64,000 nucleotides of DNA, taken from NCBI RefSeq assembly GCF_030269905.1, contig NZ_BSVC01000010.1, forward strand, positions 1-64,000, in the 5' to 3' direction. This DNA is from Pelosinus sp. IPA-1. GTDB taxonomy: Bacteria; Bacillota; Negativicutes; DSM-13327. Below are positions 26,285 through 35,674 of this stretch, piece by piece. The translations under genes were made by a program, and so were the position numbers. Below the pieces are notes generated by a model. That model was given only the letters and a program-made list of their open reading frames with translations. It was not told the DNA's origin and did no database searches. The first letter of the stretch is position 1. Each line of letters starts with the position of its first letter.

Positions 26285-27052
26285 ATGAATACTATTATGA
26301 AACAATATTTATCTTTACTTATCCTAGTAATTACTCTATTTACCCCAAATGTATGGGCTGCTGAAAACCCTTCTAACCCCAAAATATCGAATACCTTTCA
26401 TCTCACAGGACAGGTCGTATTCTCTAATTTAGAAGGAGGTTTCTATGGCATTACTGGTGATGATGGTAAAAAATATCAACCCACCAACTTACCAAGGAAG
26501 CTCAAAAAAGACGGGATAGCCATACAGTTTGATGCAAAAATCAAAGACAACGGCATGAGTACCTTTCAGTGGGGCACTATTGTTGAGCTTTCTAATGTTG
26601 CACCAATTACAACTGCCATTTCAGCAGAAGAACGCCGGGCTATTTATGTGTTACTCAAACGAATGGATGCCTTTAATACGAAGGATCTAAATAAACTCCA
26701 ACAAATAGATACTGTTGCACGAAAGTTGACGAAGGAGCAATTCGATAACTGGGTTAATAAATATAATAATTTTACCCTCCAATATGTAGATATCTCTTAC
26801 AGCGATTCCACTTCCATTACTGGTTCCTGCTACTATACCCGAGAACTTGTAAATGGTATGACTCTGCATGGTAATACGGATTTAACGGGTATGACTTTTA
26901 CCCTCTCACAAACGCAAAATGGCTGGAAACTCACCGAATCCGGAGCTCTTACCAATCCTATCAACCCCTACAATCCAGATGTTCTTGCCGAACTCAAACA
27001 AAAAGCCCGTGAAAAGTATAAGACCGATTCTTTGGCATCTCTTTGGCAGTAA
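26285..27052 (+). CDS. secreted protein with OB-like and NTF2-like regions
   Basis: A 255-residue protein with a signal peptide (YLSLLILVITLFTPNVWA). Residues about 38-100 (LTGQVVFSNLEGGFYGITGD) resemble the small beta-barrel of YobA-like proteins, and the C-terminal half resembles an NTF2-like fold (LLKRMDAFNTKDLNKLQQID, then LSQTQNGWKLTES). These are pattern judgements. GAGGTG precedes the ATG. Function unknown; probably periplasmic. Confidence 0.6.
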   Translation: MNTIMKQYLSLLILVITLFTPNVWAAENPSNPKISNTFHLTGQVVFSNLEGGFYGITGDDGKKYQPTNLPRKLKKDGIAIQFDAKIKDNGMSTFQWGTIVELSNVAPITTAISAEERRAIYVLLKRMDAFNTKDLNKLQQIDTVARKLTKEQFDNWVNKYNNFTLQYVDISYSDSTSITGSCYYTRELVNGMTLHGNTDLTGMTFTLSQTQNGWKLTESGALTNPINPYNPDVLAELKQKAREKYKTDSLASLWQ

Positions 27053-27080
27053 TATAAAGTTATACATACCCTTAAGCAAA

Positions 27081-27127
27081 TAAATTACCATGAAATAGTT
27101 GACCACGCAACTATCTCATGGTAATTT
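27081..27127 (+). terminator. long terminator-like hairpin
   Basis: AAATTACCATGA-ATAGTTG pairs with CAACTAT-TCATGGTAATTT (one mismatch, 6-base loop). It follows the secreted-protein gene. Confidence 0.65.
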
Positions 27128-27182
27128 ATACTTATATAGAAATGGATCGATCTTTATTGACTCCATTAGAAAGGGTAAACTT

Positions 27183-28244
27183 ATGAAAGATAACATTCTT
27201 ATTTTCCTTCTAGCCGCTATGGGAGGCTTTCTCTTTTTTACAATACATTCTCCTCTTCCCTGGACCTTAGGACCGCTAGTCATCACTCTGCTATGGAAGT
27301 CATTTAGAAAAAAATCAGTCCATTGGCCAAGGTCTATCCGAAATACGGGGCTTATTTTCCTCGGCTACGCCATGGGCAGTCCCTTTACCATTCAGGTAGG
27401 CCAGCAAATCCTCGGACAGCTTCCTGGAATGCTTATGGCTACCTTTGCCACTATGACCATAAGTCTTTTAGTCGGATGGTTTACCAGCCGTCGTACTGGA
27501 GTCGGAATGATTAATGGACTGATTGGCAGCGTACCTGGAGGACTTTCCCAAATGGCAGTGATCTGCGAAGAAATTGATGGCGCCGATGTAGCAGTCGTTA
27601 CTCTTATGCAAATTACTAGAGTACTAACAGTTGTTTTCATTGTACCAATGCTGGCAATATACGGCCTTTCAAATAATTCTACCCCCATTCCCCTCTTCGC
27701 TGCCGGTGCCCCCCTTAATTACGTAGCATTTTTACCCTTTGCAGTCGTATGCGTCCTTTCCCCTCAGTTGGCCAAATTGCTAAAAGTCCCCACCCCCTAC
27801 CTAATGGGCCCTACCCTTGGAACTATTTCACTGATTATTGGAGGATACGATGCACCTCATCTTCCTCAATATCTCACCGCATTAGCCCAAATCGCCATTG
27901 GGATACGGATGGGAGCTGACATTACTTTTGATGGCTTAAAAAATTGGAAATCTATTGTTTTATATACCTTTGGAGGCGTTCTCCTTGTAATTACTATGTC
28001 CTTAGGTGTTGACTATGCATTAACCAAATTCTATTCCATTTCTTTTCTAACGGCTTTTATCAGTACGGCTCCAGGAGGAATCACAGAAATGGGACTTACA
28101 GCAATGACAGTTCACGCTGATGTCTCCCTCGTTGTTGCCTACCAGCTTTTCAGGCTTTTATCTATGCTTATCCTTGGAATACCTGTGATAAGATGGTGGC
28201 TAATGAGAAAAACAGTTAGAAATGTAGTGGAAACGAATATCTAA
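27183..28244 (+). CDS. AbrB-family membrane protein
   Basis: A 353-residue polytopic protein with the two-fold AbrB duplication (PF05145): the motif GxxxGSVPGGLSQMAV in the first half (SVPGGLSQMAVICEEID) is mirrored by STAPGGITEMGLTAMTV in the second. About 9-10 helices. The family was tied to regulation of aidB in E. coli but behaves as a putative transporter. The start at 27183 follows AAAGGG; an ATG-like start at 27099 lies inside the preceding hairpin. The EamA gene follows 25 bases later. Confidence 0.82.
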   Translation: MKDNILIFLLAAMGGFLFFTIHSPLPWTLGPLVITLLWKSFRKKSVHWPRSIRNTGLIFLGYAMGSPFTIQVGQQILGQLPGMLMATFATMTISLLVGWFTSRRTGVGMINGLIGSVPGGLSQMAVICEEIDGADVAVVTLMQITRVLTVVFIVPMLAIYGLSNNSTPIPLFAAGAPLNYVAFLPFAVVCVLSPQLAKLLKVPTPYLMGPTLGTISLIIGGYDAPHLPQYLTALAQIAIGIRMGADITFDGLKNWKSIVLYTFGGVLLVITMSLGVDYALTKFYSISFLTAFISTAPGGITEMGLTAMTVHADVSLVVAYQLFRLLSMLILGIPVIRWWLMRKTVRNVVETNI

Positions 28245-28268
28245 TTTAAACTGGAGGTACCAAGCCCT

Positions 28269-29222
28269 GTGGAAATGGTTTTAAAGAAAAGCAACTCAAA
28301 ATCTATACTCTCAACCAAAGTCTTAGCCAATTTGGCTATGCTAATCACTGTAACCTTATGGGGCATGTCCTTTGTTAGCATAAAGTTAGCAGTCAGTGAA
28401 GTACCACCTGTTACATTGGCCCTTTTACGGTTTCTAATCGCAAGTACAATCCTCTTTCTTATCTTGAAAAAGGTTGAACCTACTGCCAAATTGCAACGAA
28501 GTGATTTGAAGAAAATGATGCTAACGGGCTTCTTAGGAATCACATTGTATTTCTTCTTTGAAAATACGGGAGTTAGGTTAACTACGGCTTCTAGTGCCTC
28601 CCTTATCACGTCTATCATTCCGATTATCGCAATTACAATGGATATTATCGTGTTTAAAACCAAAGTCCCCCTGATTCAAATCATTGGGATTTTAGTAGCG
28701 ATGTGTGGCGCTTACTTATCTATCACAGCCAATGGACAAATTAATTTCTCATCGGAAACTTTTATTGGCAACCTTTACGTCGTTGGTGCCATGCTTTCCT
28801 GGACAGCCTATACCTTACTTAATAAATCCTTTAAGGGCAAATATTCTGGTCTTTTTTTAACAACCTATCAAACCTTATTTGGGACACTTTTTTTACTCCC
28901 TCTTTCCTTCTTTGAACATAACCAATGGCATATTTTTTCACTACATGCTTTCGGAAATATACTATACCTGGCAATTTGTTGTTCTGCTCTCGGATACTTT
29001 TTATACATCTATGCATTAAGTCATTTGGACGTTACCATAACTACCTTATATTTAAATCTTATGTCTATTGTTGGGGTTATCGGTGGCTGTATTATTCTTT
29101 CAGAAACAGTGTTTCCTGCTCAACTTTTAGGCGGTATTATGATTATTATCAGTATAGTTATGATTAATTTTGCACCTTCTCTTAAAAACATGTTTGCGTC
29201 CCCTCGAACAGACGCGAAATAG
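28269..29222 (+). CDS. EamA/DMT-family transporter
   Basis: A 317-residue, ten-helix drug/metabolite transporter with two EamA repeats (ANLAMLITVTLWGMSFVSIK; later GAMLSWTAYTLLNKSFKG). The start is GTG after GGAGGT at 10 bases. It is probably co-transcribed with the AbrB-type gene. Export of a metabolite or amino acid is typical of the family; the substrate is unknown. Confidence 0.88.
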   Translation: MEMVLKKSNSKSILSTKVLANLAMLITVTLWGMSFVSIKLAVSEVPPVTLALLRFLIASTILFLILKKVEPTAKLQRSDLKKMMLTGFLGITLYFFFENTGVRLTTASSASLITSIIPIIAITMDIIVFKTKVPLIQIIGILVAMCGAYLSITANGQINFSSETFIGNLYVVGAMLSWTAYTLLNKSFKGKYSGLFLTTYQTLFGTLFLLPLSFFEHNQWHIFSLHAFGNILYLAICCSALGYFLYIYALSHLDVTITTLYLNLMSIVGVIGGCIILSETVFPAQLLGGIMIIISIVMINFAPSLKNMFASPRTDAK

Positions 29223-29268
29223 AAAAAAATAACGCAACAATTTAAGCAAAGGGATTTATTAATCATGT

Positions 29269-29313
29269 TGCCATGCAAAAAGGCCCACGGATCGTGGGCC
29301 TTTTTGCATGGCA
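29269..29313. terminator. 21-bp perfect bidirectional terminator
   Basis: Arms from TGCCATGCAAAAAGGCCCACG and its complement flank a 3-base GAT loop. It separates the convergent EamA and SDR genes; runs of T are present in both directions. Confidence 0.85.
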
Positions 29314-29373
29314 GTTTTGAACAAATTCAGGGTAGAGCTTCCGTTCAGATCAAAATAATAAACTTAGTATCTT

Positions 29374-30120
29374 TTAATTCATATATGTTCCACCATTAAT
29401 ATTAATTGTCTCGCCGGTTATAAAATCAGACATACTTGAAGCCAAAAATAAAACTGCATCAGCCACGTTCTGAGATTGTCCTAGCTTACCTAAGGGTATT
29501 CTCGACAGTACTTGTTGGCGATATTCATCAGTCCACTGCGTACTCATATCAGTTTCGATCGGACCAGGACAAACTCCATTCACATAAATATTATACTTAG
29601 CCATTTCTAAAGCTAGATGCTGTGTAAGGTAATTCACACCTGCTTTTGATGCGCCATAAGAAGGAGATGCATTTCTATGAGGAGTTTTGGCAGTAGAAGA
29701 AGATACATTTACAATTTTACCGTATTTCTGTTGTATCATAAATGGTAAAACAGCCATGCAACAATACAGTGTCCCGTTTAAATTAACATTGATCACTTTT
29801 TGCCAATCATCTAATTTCATCTCTAATGTTGGAGTACGCATATTAATCCCCGCATTATTTACAAGAACATCAATATTACCAAAATGATCAATGGCTGTTT
29901 TTACAATCTTAGTGGCAATAACAGGATCTGAAATATCTCCTACCTCCACTAAACATCTTTTTCCAAGTTTCTCAATCTCTAGAGCCAATTGGTTTAATAA
30001 GTCTGCATTATTGCCATTGATCACCAACGAAGCTCCTTGTTTCGCTAAGGTTAAAGCAATTGATTTTCCAATGCCTCTGGTTGCACCGGTTACAATTGCT
30101 ACTTTCTTTTCCAAAAGCAT
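29374..30120 (-). CDS. short-chain dehydrogenase/reductase
   Basis: A 248-residue classical SDR with NAD(P) motif TGATRGIGKS, NNAG at about residue 87, catalytic Ser in VSSSTAKTPHRN, and Tyr/Lys in SYGASKAG. Resembles FabG or sugar-acid dehydrogenases. It lies 27 bases after the YhcH gene, just past the terminator of the acid-sugar operon, so a role in the same catabolism is likely but not proven. Confidence 0.85.
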   Translation of the reverse strand: MLLEKKVAIVTGATRGIGKSIALTLAKQGASLVINGNNADLLNQLALEIEKLGKRCLVEVGDISDPVIATKIVKTAIDHFGNIDVLVNNAGINMRTPTLEMKLDDWQKVINVNLNGTLYCCMAVLPFMIQQKYGKIVNVSSSTAKTPHRNASPSYGASKAGVNYLTQHLALEMAKYNIYVNGVCPGPIETDMSTQWTDEYRQQVLSRIPLGKLGQSQNVADAVLFLASSMSDFITGETININGGTYMN

Positions 30121-30146
30121 TTTCTTATCTCCTTATGATTTCAGAA

Positions 30147-30620
30147 TCATAAAACATCTATTCTTATTTTCACCACTACTTTTCGGACCTTACATGGTTT
30201 TTCCCCCACACTGCAATTCGGTCTATGAGCATCCCACGGAAAATACACTGCGAACATTCCTTGCGATAGAACTATTTCTGTCTCTGCTGCAATACCTTTG
30301 TAAAATATAACATCCCGTGCTTTAAGACAATCTTCATCGATTTCAGAAACTGCCGCTAATGGACCAGAGCCTATCATCTCTTGTCCTGAACAAATATATT
30401 GTATGTCTAAATATTTTTCATGAGCTTCAGGTCTACGTTGTTCTTTCGGCTGAGTCTCATATTCTGCAACCATGGCGTAAATTTTGTTATCTTGAACCTC
30501 ATGCCGCCCCAATGCTAATAGTGAAAGATCTGTTTCTAATAGAAACTTTAATCCTTGTTGTAATGCTACTGGATACAAACTCATTTCATTTTTCATGTTT
30601 AATAAATGTCCAACAATCAT
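30147..30620 (-). CDS. YhcH/YjgK/YiaL family protein
   Basis: A 158-residue cupin-like protein of the YhcH family: MIVGHLLN at the start, PEAHEKYLDIQYI (metal-site Glu/His) and FPWDAHRPNC near the end. Members accompany sialic acid and other sugar operons and are thought to act on sugar anomers. I use the ATG at 30620, the family's usual start; a frame open to 30647 adds nine atypical residues. It sits between the sialidase-like and SDR genes. Confidence 0.82.
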   Translation of the reverse strand: MIVGHLLNMKNEMSLYPVALQQGLKFLLETDLSLLALGRHEVQDNKIYAMVAEYETQPKEQRRPEAHEKYLDIQYICSGQEMIGSGPLAAVSEIDEDCLKARDVIFYKGIAAETEIVLSQGMFAVYFPWDAHRPNCSVGEKPCKVRKVVVKIRIDVL

Positions 30621-30673
30621 TTTAATCAACCATCCTTTTAATAACATAATTGATCCTATATCGTTAGTTGTTC

Positions 30674-30712
30674 AGAAAATGCCTTTGCTGATAGCAAAGG
30701 CATTTTCTTTCA
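30674..30712 (-). terminator. terminator of the acid-sugar operon
   Basis: AGAAAATGCCTTTGC pairs perfectly with GCAAAGGCATTTTCT around TGATA. It lies between the sialidase-like gene and YhcH. Confidence 0.8.
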
Positions 30713-30734
30713 ATTAATTGATAATGACAAATTC

Positions 30735-31946
30735 TTAACCCTTAACCCACTTTTCTGTAACTTGTACATATTTTATTGTCTGTCTGAAATACGTAAAAGT
30801 AATATGGATTTTTCCGTCAGAGGTTTGTTTAATTGAGGGATAAGAATATTCTCTGTTTAATTTTTCCTTAGAATTATTCGTCATGCAATAGCCATCGCCG
30901 ACTTCAATATCTCTCCTATAAGGCCATGTTTTTCCGTTATTTTCTGAAATGGCAATGGTCATGGGAGCCCTCGGCGTTCCCCAAAATGCTGTCTTTTTAT
31001 TCGGATCTATCTCTTCAACAACAGCTGTGTTTTCTTCCGTCGTTATTTCACTATCATCCTCGTCCTCAATTTCATCATACAGAGAAAGTCTACGTTCTTT
31101 GGAACTTGCAGCACTTATATTATTGAATACAATTGCCAAATGTCCGTTATTCAGTTTTGTAAACTGAATGGACGAATTATTGTTGGGAAGTTCTGTCGGA
31201 ACCGGTTCTGTCCATGTCCTACCATTATCTAGCGAGCGACTCATGTAAATATTGTCTGCCCAGCGACTTCTGTACAGGGCCAACAGTGTTCCATCCTCAA
31301 GTTTTTCAATATTCATGTGGACACATCCAGTACTGTTGGGCACTTGATACTCTGTCCATGTCCTTCCACTATCAGCTGAAATTTTCACTGCACTAGTATC
31401 GTCATCACCAACCCACTTCTTACCTGGTGTAACACGACAATAGAAGATAGGAATAATCCATTCTCCGTTATCTAAAACGACAATTGGTTGACGAATGAAA
31501 GTACCAGGAGTATCAAATAAAGTTTGGATTTCTCCCCAAGTATAGCCATTATCTGCAGATATACGATATCTAACAATGGCTGTATCTTGATTTCCTGATT
31601 TTTGAGCCGTATATAATAACCATAGTTTCCCATCTGGGGCAGGAAATAGTATAGGGTTTTGTTCGGATCTTGTAGAATCATCAGAAATTTTTACTGGTTC
31701 TGTCCACTCAGATTCCCCTTTGTTTAGTCTAGATATATAAATGGAGATATCTGCAATTCCTTCTTGACTTCCTGCAAACCAAACACATAAAAAATCTCCA
31801 TTTTCTAGTGGCATAATATTCGATGCGTGACTCTGCACGCAATGATTTGGCAATAATGCCTCAATTCTTTCAGAATCATTTGCTACTTGATATAGTTTAC
31901 CTTGGGTGGTCACAAAACTTGTTTTTCCTATATTACTCAACATCAT
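30735..31946 (-). CDS. BNR-repeat sialidase-like protein, cytoplasmic
   Basis: A 403-residue six-bladed propeller of the sialidase superfamily. Four Asp-boxes are visible: SADNGYTWGE, SADSGRTWTE, SLDNGRTWTE and SENNGKTWPY. An acidic insert (EDEDDSEITTEEN) occurs near residue 300. No signal peptide is present, so it acts inside the cell, unlike secreted sialidases. It is the last gene of the sigma-54 operon. A glycosidase or isomerase-like role on an imported compound is likely. Two adjacent ATGs give alternative starts at 31946 and 31943. Confidence 0.8.
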   Translation of the reverse strand: MMLSNIGKTSFVTTQGKLYQVANDSERIEALLPNHCVQSHASNIMPLENGDFLCVWFAGSQEGIADISIYISRLNKGESEWTEPVKISDDSTRSEQNPILFPAPDGKLWLLYTAQKSGNQDTAIVRYRISADNGYTWGEIQTLFDTPGTFIRQPIVVLDNGEWIIPIFYCRVTPGKKWVGDDDTSAVKISADSGRTWTEYQVPNSTGCVHMNIEKLEDGTLLALYRSRWADNIYMSRSLDNGRTWTEPVPTELPNNNSSIQFTKLNNGHLAIVFNNISAASSKERRLSLYDEIEDEDDSEITTEENTAVVEEIDPNKKTAFWGTPRAPMTIAISENNGKTWPYRRDIEVGDGYCMTNNSKEKLNREYSYPSIKQTSDGKIHITFTYFRQTIKYVQVTEKWVKG

Positions 31947-31997
31947 CGCCTCCGTTTTTTAATTTACATTAACTCTTCTTAGATAATCCTTACTAAA

Positions 31998-33395
31998 CTA
32001 TTTACGATCTGCTGTATGAACATTATTATTCCAATGGAACATTTTTTCAATAAACATGACGATTGCTGGAGAAATTAAAGCAATATAAATATTGTCTACG
32101 CCATATGGATCGCCCATTAGATACCAAGCACTAGTAGTTACGGCTGCACCTAACAGTCCTAGATTCGCACCGCGGGTACTATTAAAGAAAGGTAAATAAA
32201 AGGCAATCATTGCCACTACTGAAATTGATAAACGGATGGCACGAGTAAAGAAAGACAACTTCAAAATTTCCGGCACGAAGAAAACGAAGATTAAAGGTAT
32301 AACCCCAATAATTACAGAGAAGATACGAGTCATTTGAAATTCTTTTTCTGGAGTCGGTTTATACAAAGGCACATAGAAATCTTTGACTGCTAATGAGGCA
32401 ATAGCCAAAGCGACGGTACTTACGCTGACAAATACGGAAGCCACAAGAGAGGTCGCCACCATTCCAGCTAAATATGGATTCATACTTTGCATAAAGATTG
32501 GCAATGCGTAAAGGGCGTTCATCTCTGGATATAGATATTTAGCGGCTACACCGATAAGAGCCAACGCAAAACCCAAAGGCAAGCAGAACAGGGCTGCATA
32601 CAGGGTTGATTTCTTTGCTTCTTCAGCACTTTTATTTGAAGAAATAGCTTGCACTACAAACTGGGTGGAGAAAATAGCACCTACTGTACCGATGACCCAA
32701 GCAAGAATGGTCGTTACACCAATTTTACCATCCCAAGTAAAGTAGAATGCTGGCATTTTTTCTACCATGGGACTAATTCCACCAGTCAAAGATAAGGCAG
32801 TTACTAACACAGCCGCTATTCCCACATACTTAAAGAAACTGTGTAAGACAGTCACATAGGCGACCCCCTTAAGACCACCATACACAAAATAAAAGGTACT
32901 GACTACTGCAATAATACACATGGAGATTGGTAAACTCATTTTTAGCACAGTCGACAAGGCTGCTGCACCACTAATGTAGTTACCAACATTTACGAGAAGT
33001 AAGGCATACATCATAACAATGGATACAGCATACTTAGTTGATTTACCATATTTTTGAGCGATAGCCCCAGAAATAGTAAACTCCCCTGATCCATATAATC
33101 GTTTAACCATGAAAAGGCTATACAACCAATAACCAATAGATGCTCCAAGAACAGACCACGCTGCCGCCATACCATATTTAAAAGCGGACTCGGCTGTTCC
33201 CACTGTTGACTTAGCACCAATAAATTCTGACATTAGCAGAACACCAACAACAAGGGCTGGCATAGCCCGAGATGCGACCATAAACTGCTCGGAATTCTTA
33301 CTACGTAACTTCATGGTCAACCAAGAAGTACCAATAATATACAAAACCATCATGGCTACAATAATAAAGGTATCTGCTGAACTAAATTCTTTCAT
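31998..33395 (-). CDS. sodium:solute symporter (SSS family)
   Basis: A 465-residue transporter with about 13 helices and the SSS features VVGVLLMSEFIGAKSTVGTA near the N-terminus and GLKGVAYVTVLHSFFKY in the middle. It would import the operon's substrate with sodium. GAGGAG precedes the ATG at 33395; the longer frame to 33428 is unlikely. The downstream sialidase-like gene follows after 51 bases. Confidence 0.87.
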   Translation of the reverse strand: MKEFSSADTFIIVAMMVLYIIGTSWLTMKLRSKNSEQFMVASRAMPALVVGVLLMSEFIGAKSTVGTAESAFKYGMAAAWSVLGASIGYWLYSLFMVKRLYGSGEFTISGAIAQKYGKSTKYAVSIVMMYALLLVNVGNYISGAAALSTVLKMSLPISMCIIAVVSTFYFVYGGLKGVAYVTVLHSFFKYVGIAAVLVTALSLTGGISPMVEKMPAFYFTWDGKIGVTTILAWVIGTVGAIFSTQFVVQAISSNKSAEEAKKSTLYAALFCLPLGFALALIGVAAKYLYPEMNALYALPIFMQSMNPYLAGMVATSLVASVFVSVSTVALAIASLAVKDFYVPLYKPTPEKEFQMTRIFSVIIGVIPLIFVFFVPEILKLSFFTRAIRLSISVVAMIAFYLPFFNSTRGANLGLLGAAVTTSAWYLMGDPYGVDNIYIALISPAIVMFIEKMFHWNNNVHTADRK

Positions 33396-33472
33396 GATAA
33401 CACTCCTCTTATTTAGATATAAAAACAAGATGATTCCAAATGATTACAACACTCTGACAATTTCACTTAGTC

Positions 33473-33510
33473 TCGATTGTTTCTAGAATCTTTATTCCAG
33501 AAACAATCGA
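33473..33510. repeat. intercistronic hairpin
   Basis: TCGATTGTTTCT and AGAAACAATCGA form a perfect 12-bp stem in the 133-base gap between the alcohol dehydrogenase and symporter genes. No T-run follows on the minus strand, so mRNA processing or stabilisation is more likely than termination. Confidence 0.5.
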
Positions 33511-33528
33511 TAACTATTTTTCAAACTC

Positions 33529-34689
33529 TTATAATAGTTTCTTATATATCTCGCGAATATCATCTTTAGTCATTACTTTAGGATTATTATCTAAAAGTCT
33601 TGTTACTTTCGAAGCTGATTCCACCATCAAATCTAAGTCATCTTCCGTTATCCCTTTATCGCGCAAATTAGCGTGAATGTCTAGATCACTGATTAATGAG
33701 TATAGATTATCAATCATTTTTTCAGCAGCTTCTCTTGTTGAAATTCCAACAACATTGATACCCATGGCAATGGCAATATCTTTGAACTTTTCTTCGGTAG
33801 CATCCAGGTTAAATTTCATAACATGAGCTAATAAGATGGCATTTGATAATCCATGGGGAATTCTGTACTTTCCACCAAGAGGATAAGCCAGCGCATGTAC
33901 GGCAGTCGTACTTGATGTTGCAATAGAAATACCACCAAACATTGCTCCTAAAAGCATATCTTCACGTGCCGCTAAATTCTGCCCCTCATTATATGCAATG
34001 CGAATACTACGAGAAATCAGGGTAATTGCTTTTAATGCAAACGTATCACTAAATGGATTTGCCTTTTTAGAAATGTAACATTCAATTGCATGACATAACG
34101 CATCCATACCCGTATTTGCCGTAATATGCTTTGGCAAATTAATTGTCATAGTTGGGTCTAAAATAACACAATCTGGTACCATTTTATCGCTGACAATGCC
34201 CACTTTTAATTCTTCTTCTGGCACTAAAACAATAGCATTTGGTGTTGCTTCGGCACCAGTACCTGCCGTAGTTGGAATCATAAGTGTTGGAACACCGCGG
34301 TGTATTATTTGCACTTTTCCTTTGACCAAGTCTCGTAAATTTACATGATTAGTAAGCAGCAAAGAAACAATTTTTGCTGTGTCGATTGAACTACCGCCAC
34401 CGATGCCAATAATCATTTCACATGCAAACTCGTTTGCAGCTTGAAATATATCATTTACCTGGTCTACCGTTGGCTCAGGTGGTGTGTCATTGATTATATG
34501 GACATTAACACCTGCTCCTTCAAGCAATGTTTTTGGTTTTTCTACTAGCCCAGAATTCCAGACCCCCTGGTCAGTAATGATAACTACATTTTTAGCTTGA
34601 TAATCAGCTACAATATCTTTTATCTGTTCAATGCAACCTGCTCCCGCTACAATTTTCCCAATATTTAATAATGAATATGCTTTACTCAT
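33529..34689 (-). CDS. iron-containing alcohol dehydrogenase
   Basis: A 386-residue group III dehydrogenase with the NAD site GIGGGSSIDTAK (about residues 95-106), TTAGTGAEATPNAI, and the iron ligands in GMDALCHAIECY and HGLSNAILLAH. In this operon it may reduce the aldehyde released by the DapA-type aldolase or oxidise a polyol. It is preceded by a leader motif shared with the PdxA2 gene (CTTAAATAAACAAGAT on the minus strand). Confidence 0.88.
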   Translation of the reverse strand: MSKAYSLLNIGKIVAGAGCIEQIKDIVADYQAKNVVIITDQGVWNSGLVEKPKTLLEGAGVNVHIINDTPPEPTVDQVNDIFQAANEFACEMIIGIGGGSSIDTAKIVSLLLTNHVNLRDLVKGKVQIIHRGVPTLMIPTTAGTGAEATPNAIVLVPEEELKVGIVSDKMVPDCVILDPTMTINLPKHITANTGMDALCHAIECYISKKANPFSDTFALKAITLISRSIRIAYNEGQNLAAREDMLLGAMFGGISIATSSTTAVHALAYPLGGKYRIPHGLSNAILLAHVMKFNLDATEEKFKDIAIAMGINVVGISTREAAEKMIDNLYSLISDLDIHANLRDKGITEDDLDLMVESASKVTRLLDNNPKVMTKDDIREIYKKLL

Positions 34690-34755
34690 AAAAATCTCCG
34701 ATCTTGTTTATTTAAGTCACATGCTATAGCTAAAAATTCCACCATCCACCGTTTG

Positions 34756-35631
34756 TTATTTGTACAATTCAAAAACTTTGAGTAATGCTGCATCAATTTC
34801 AGGCTTATTGCAATTTGAAGGCTCACGACCGGGACCAACTGGGTGACCAAGTAAATTGACCGCACGTTTGACAACGGAATTTGGATTTCCCATTTGCATC
34901 ACATTACGAAATGGTCTAATTTTCTTTTGTGCTTCATTCGCCGCTTCGATGTTACCTTGTGACCATAATTCATAGATACTTACCATTAATTCAGGAAATA
35001 CATTGGAACAACCAGAAATTGCACCAGTACCGCCTGCCATTAATGTCCATAAGATCAATGAATCGCTGCCAGCTAATACACTTAAACGTGGATCAGTATT
35101 TTCGATATATTTTAATGTATTATCAAAATTACCACTGCTGTCTTTAATACCGATAATGTTTTGGTATTTTGCTAACTTTTTCACCGTGGTGTAGTCAATG
35201 TTATTGCCTGTTCTTGCTGGGATGTTATACAGTAAGATGGGTAAATCAACTGCTTCTGCTACACTGCTAAAATGACGATATAAATCATCTTGTGAAAGAC
35301 CAGCAAAGTATGGCGATATAATAGATAATACATCTACACCTAAATCTTCAGCAATTTTTGATAACTCAATTGTTTCTTGAGTTGTTATACAACCAGTACC
35401 AGCATAAACAGGCACTCTTCCTTTTACTTCATCAACAGTAACCTTAATGATTTCAATCTTTTCTTCTTGAGAAAATGCGTAAAATTCACCATTTGTTCCT
35501 AAAGCAAAAATACCACTAACTCCTGCCTTAATTAAGCGATTAATTTGACTGCGCATTTCCTTTTCATTGAATTTTTCCTCTGCTGTCAATGGGGTAAGAA
35601 TTGGAGCAATAATTCCTTGTGGTTTAAACAT
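34756..35631 (-). CDS. DapA/NAL-family aldolase
   Basis: A 291-residue class I aldolase of the dihydrodipicolinate synthase/N-acetylneuraminate lyase family. The Tyr lies in YNIPARTGNNI and the Schiff-base Lys in IIGIKDSSG; FALGTNGEFYAFS is the N-terminal loop. YNIPARTG is closer to DHDPS and sugar-acid aldolases than to sialic acid lyase (YNIPxLSG). Context argues against lysine synthesis. I choose the ATG at 35631 (GGAAAGG 9 bases upstream). It likely splits a 2-keto-3-deoxy acid to pyruvate and an aldehyde. Confidence 0.85.
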   Translation of the reverse strand: MFKPQGIIAPILTPLTAEEKFNEKEMRSQINRLIKAGVSGIFALGTNGEFYAFSQEEKIEIIKVTVDEVKGRVPVYAGTGCITTQETIELSKIAEDLGVDVLSIISPYFAGLSQDDLYRHFSSVAEAVDLPILLYNIPARTGNNIDYTTVKKLAKYQNIIGIKDSSGNFDNTLKYIENTDPRLSVLAGSDSLILWTLMAGGTGAISGCSNVFPELMVSIYELWSQGNIEAANEAQKKIRPFRNVMQMGNPNSVVKRAVNLLGHPVGPGREPSNCNKPEIDAALLKVFELYK

Positions 35632-35674
35632 AATAATCATCCTTTCCGCTTGCCTATTTTCGAGATAATGTATT

